Shown here: in pieces, positions 63,734 to 64,000 of the stretch
Layout: the number at the start of each line of letters is the position of its first letter
Position numbering within the stretch: position 1 is the stretch's first letter
Assembly: GCF_009882915.1 (NCBI RefSeq)
Contig: NZ_WTUW01000002.1
Coordinates: 72,693 to 136,692 of the forward strand
DNA length: 64,000 bases
Source of the DNA: Sneathiella litorea
Lineage (GTDB): Bacteria; Pseudomonadota; Alphaproteobacteria; Sneathiellales; Sneathiellaceae
Reading direction: 5' to 3'
Position numbers and translations under genes: made by a program
Notes under the pieces: generated by a model
Told to the model about the DNA's origin: nothing
The model's input: the letters and a program-made list of their open reading frames with translations, nothing else
Databases searched by the model: none

Positions 63734-64000
63734 ATGGCTGATTTATGGGATAATCCGATGGAAACAGACGGCTTCGAATTTGTCGAATATGCCGCGCCGG
63801 ACCCGATTGCGTTGGGGGAGCTGTTTATCTCAATGGGGTTCCGCCCCGTTGCACGCCATCGGTCGAAGGATGTGACGCTGTATCGGCAGGGGGATGTCAA
63901 TTTTATCGTCAATGCCGAACCTAACAGCTTCGCCCAGTCTTTCGCGCGTATACATGGGCCCTGCGCCTGCGCCATGGCGTTCCGGGTGAAGAACGCGGGG
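63734..64000 (+). CDS. hpd: 4-hydroxyphenylpyruvate dioxygenase, 3' truncated by window edge
   Basis: The first 89 residues of HPPD, which turns 4-hydroxyphenylpyruvate into homogentisate in tyrosine breakdown. The N-terminus MADLWDNPMETDGFEFVEYA, then GFRPVARHRSKDVTLYRQGD and NAEPNSFAQSFARIHGP matches the bacterial HPPD start closely. GGAGGG at 63722 precedes the ATG. The catalytic C-terminal half with the iron ligands is outside the window. Confidence 0.92.
   Translation, partial: MADLWDNPMETDGFEFVEYAAPDPIALGELFISMGFRPVARHRSKDVTLYRQGDVNFIVNAEPNSFAQSFARIHGPCACAMAFRVKNAG

Noticed and set aside
63643-63975. Longer MarR start at 63975 or 63690
   Set aside because: The upstream frame runs antisense over hpd, and 63690 has no ribosome site; 63642 gives a typical 151-residue MarR protein.

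Overview
This window reads as ordinary chromosome from an alphaproteobacterium, most like the Rhodospirillales/Sneathiella-type lineages. Three things suggest this. Several families are typical of that class: an NDUFA12-type complex I accessory subunit, DUF2155, the Hda-like DnaA paralogue, class II DAHP synthase and a PAS_5-type protein. The block aroQ-accB-accC-aat / DUF2155-mlaD-ndufa12 is a familiar alphaproteobacterial arrangement, and so is the run purN-purM / DUF2066 - CDP-alcohol transferase - AI-2E protein - hda ... ppk - ppx / rnd / aspS. Codon use is moderately GC-rich throughout. I saw no rRNA, tRNA, insertion sequence, phage gene or CRISPR array. The window starts inside preA and ends inside hpd.

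Region 1 (1-9616) is a reductive pyrimidine (uracil/thymine) catabolic locus. It holds preA (dihydropyrimidine dehydrogenase subunit), an M20-type carbamoyl-amino-acid amidohydrolase, a four-gene NMT1/THI5-type ABC importer and an AllA-like (ureidoglycolate lyase fold) protein. Dihydropyrimidinase and a nitrilase-type beta-ureidopropionase are divergently transcribed. The gap between those two carries a nearly perfect match to the RutR operator consensus plus a third half-site, which ties the locus to pyrimidine control. Two different amidohydrolase families for one step, together with the AllA-like protein, are the least ordinary part of the window.

Region 2 (9637-15950) is accessory. It has two tandem paralogous EamA transporters with duplicated upstream elements, an iron/2-oxoglutarate oxygenase resembling the BesD/HalD amino-acid halogenase/hydroxylase group but with a hydroxylase-type HxD triad, an enoyl-CoA hydratase, a possible small ORF, an Fe-S uracil-DNA glycosylase-like protein, a lipoprotein hydrolase and gph.

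Region 3 (16052-29519) holds amino-sugar synthesis (glmU-glmS), cfa, a PAS_5 protein overlapping a cation-diffusion exporter, gabD, gor, aroG, a nicotinate phosphoribosyltransferase and an MFS transporter. Region 4 (29601-37957) is a tightly packed, partly stop/start-overlapping series: nadE-gltX-cysS-cimA-trmJ-hydrolase, then rpsD with its own strong promoter and terminator. Region 5 (38025-53693) holds DUF202, purMN, an envelope/DnaA-control run, polyphosphate metabolism (ppk-ppx), rnd, aspS and a PAS/degenerate-GGDEF/EAL protein whose EAL catalytic residues all appear intact.

Region 6 (53699-64000) holds the B12-dependent ribonucleotide reductase nrdJ, with a promoter flanked by one perfect and one degenerate NrdR-box-like palindrome. 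It continues with the complex I / Mla / acetyl-CoA carboxylase block, a DUF3750 protein, and a divergent MarR regulator and 4-hydroxyphenylpyruvate dioxygenase pair separated by a 16-bp palindromic operator candidate. Convergent genes here often abut or overlap at their stop codons without a hairpin. I found no clearly undescribed multi-gene system; the best leads are the pyrimidine locus and the 2OG oxygenase.
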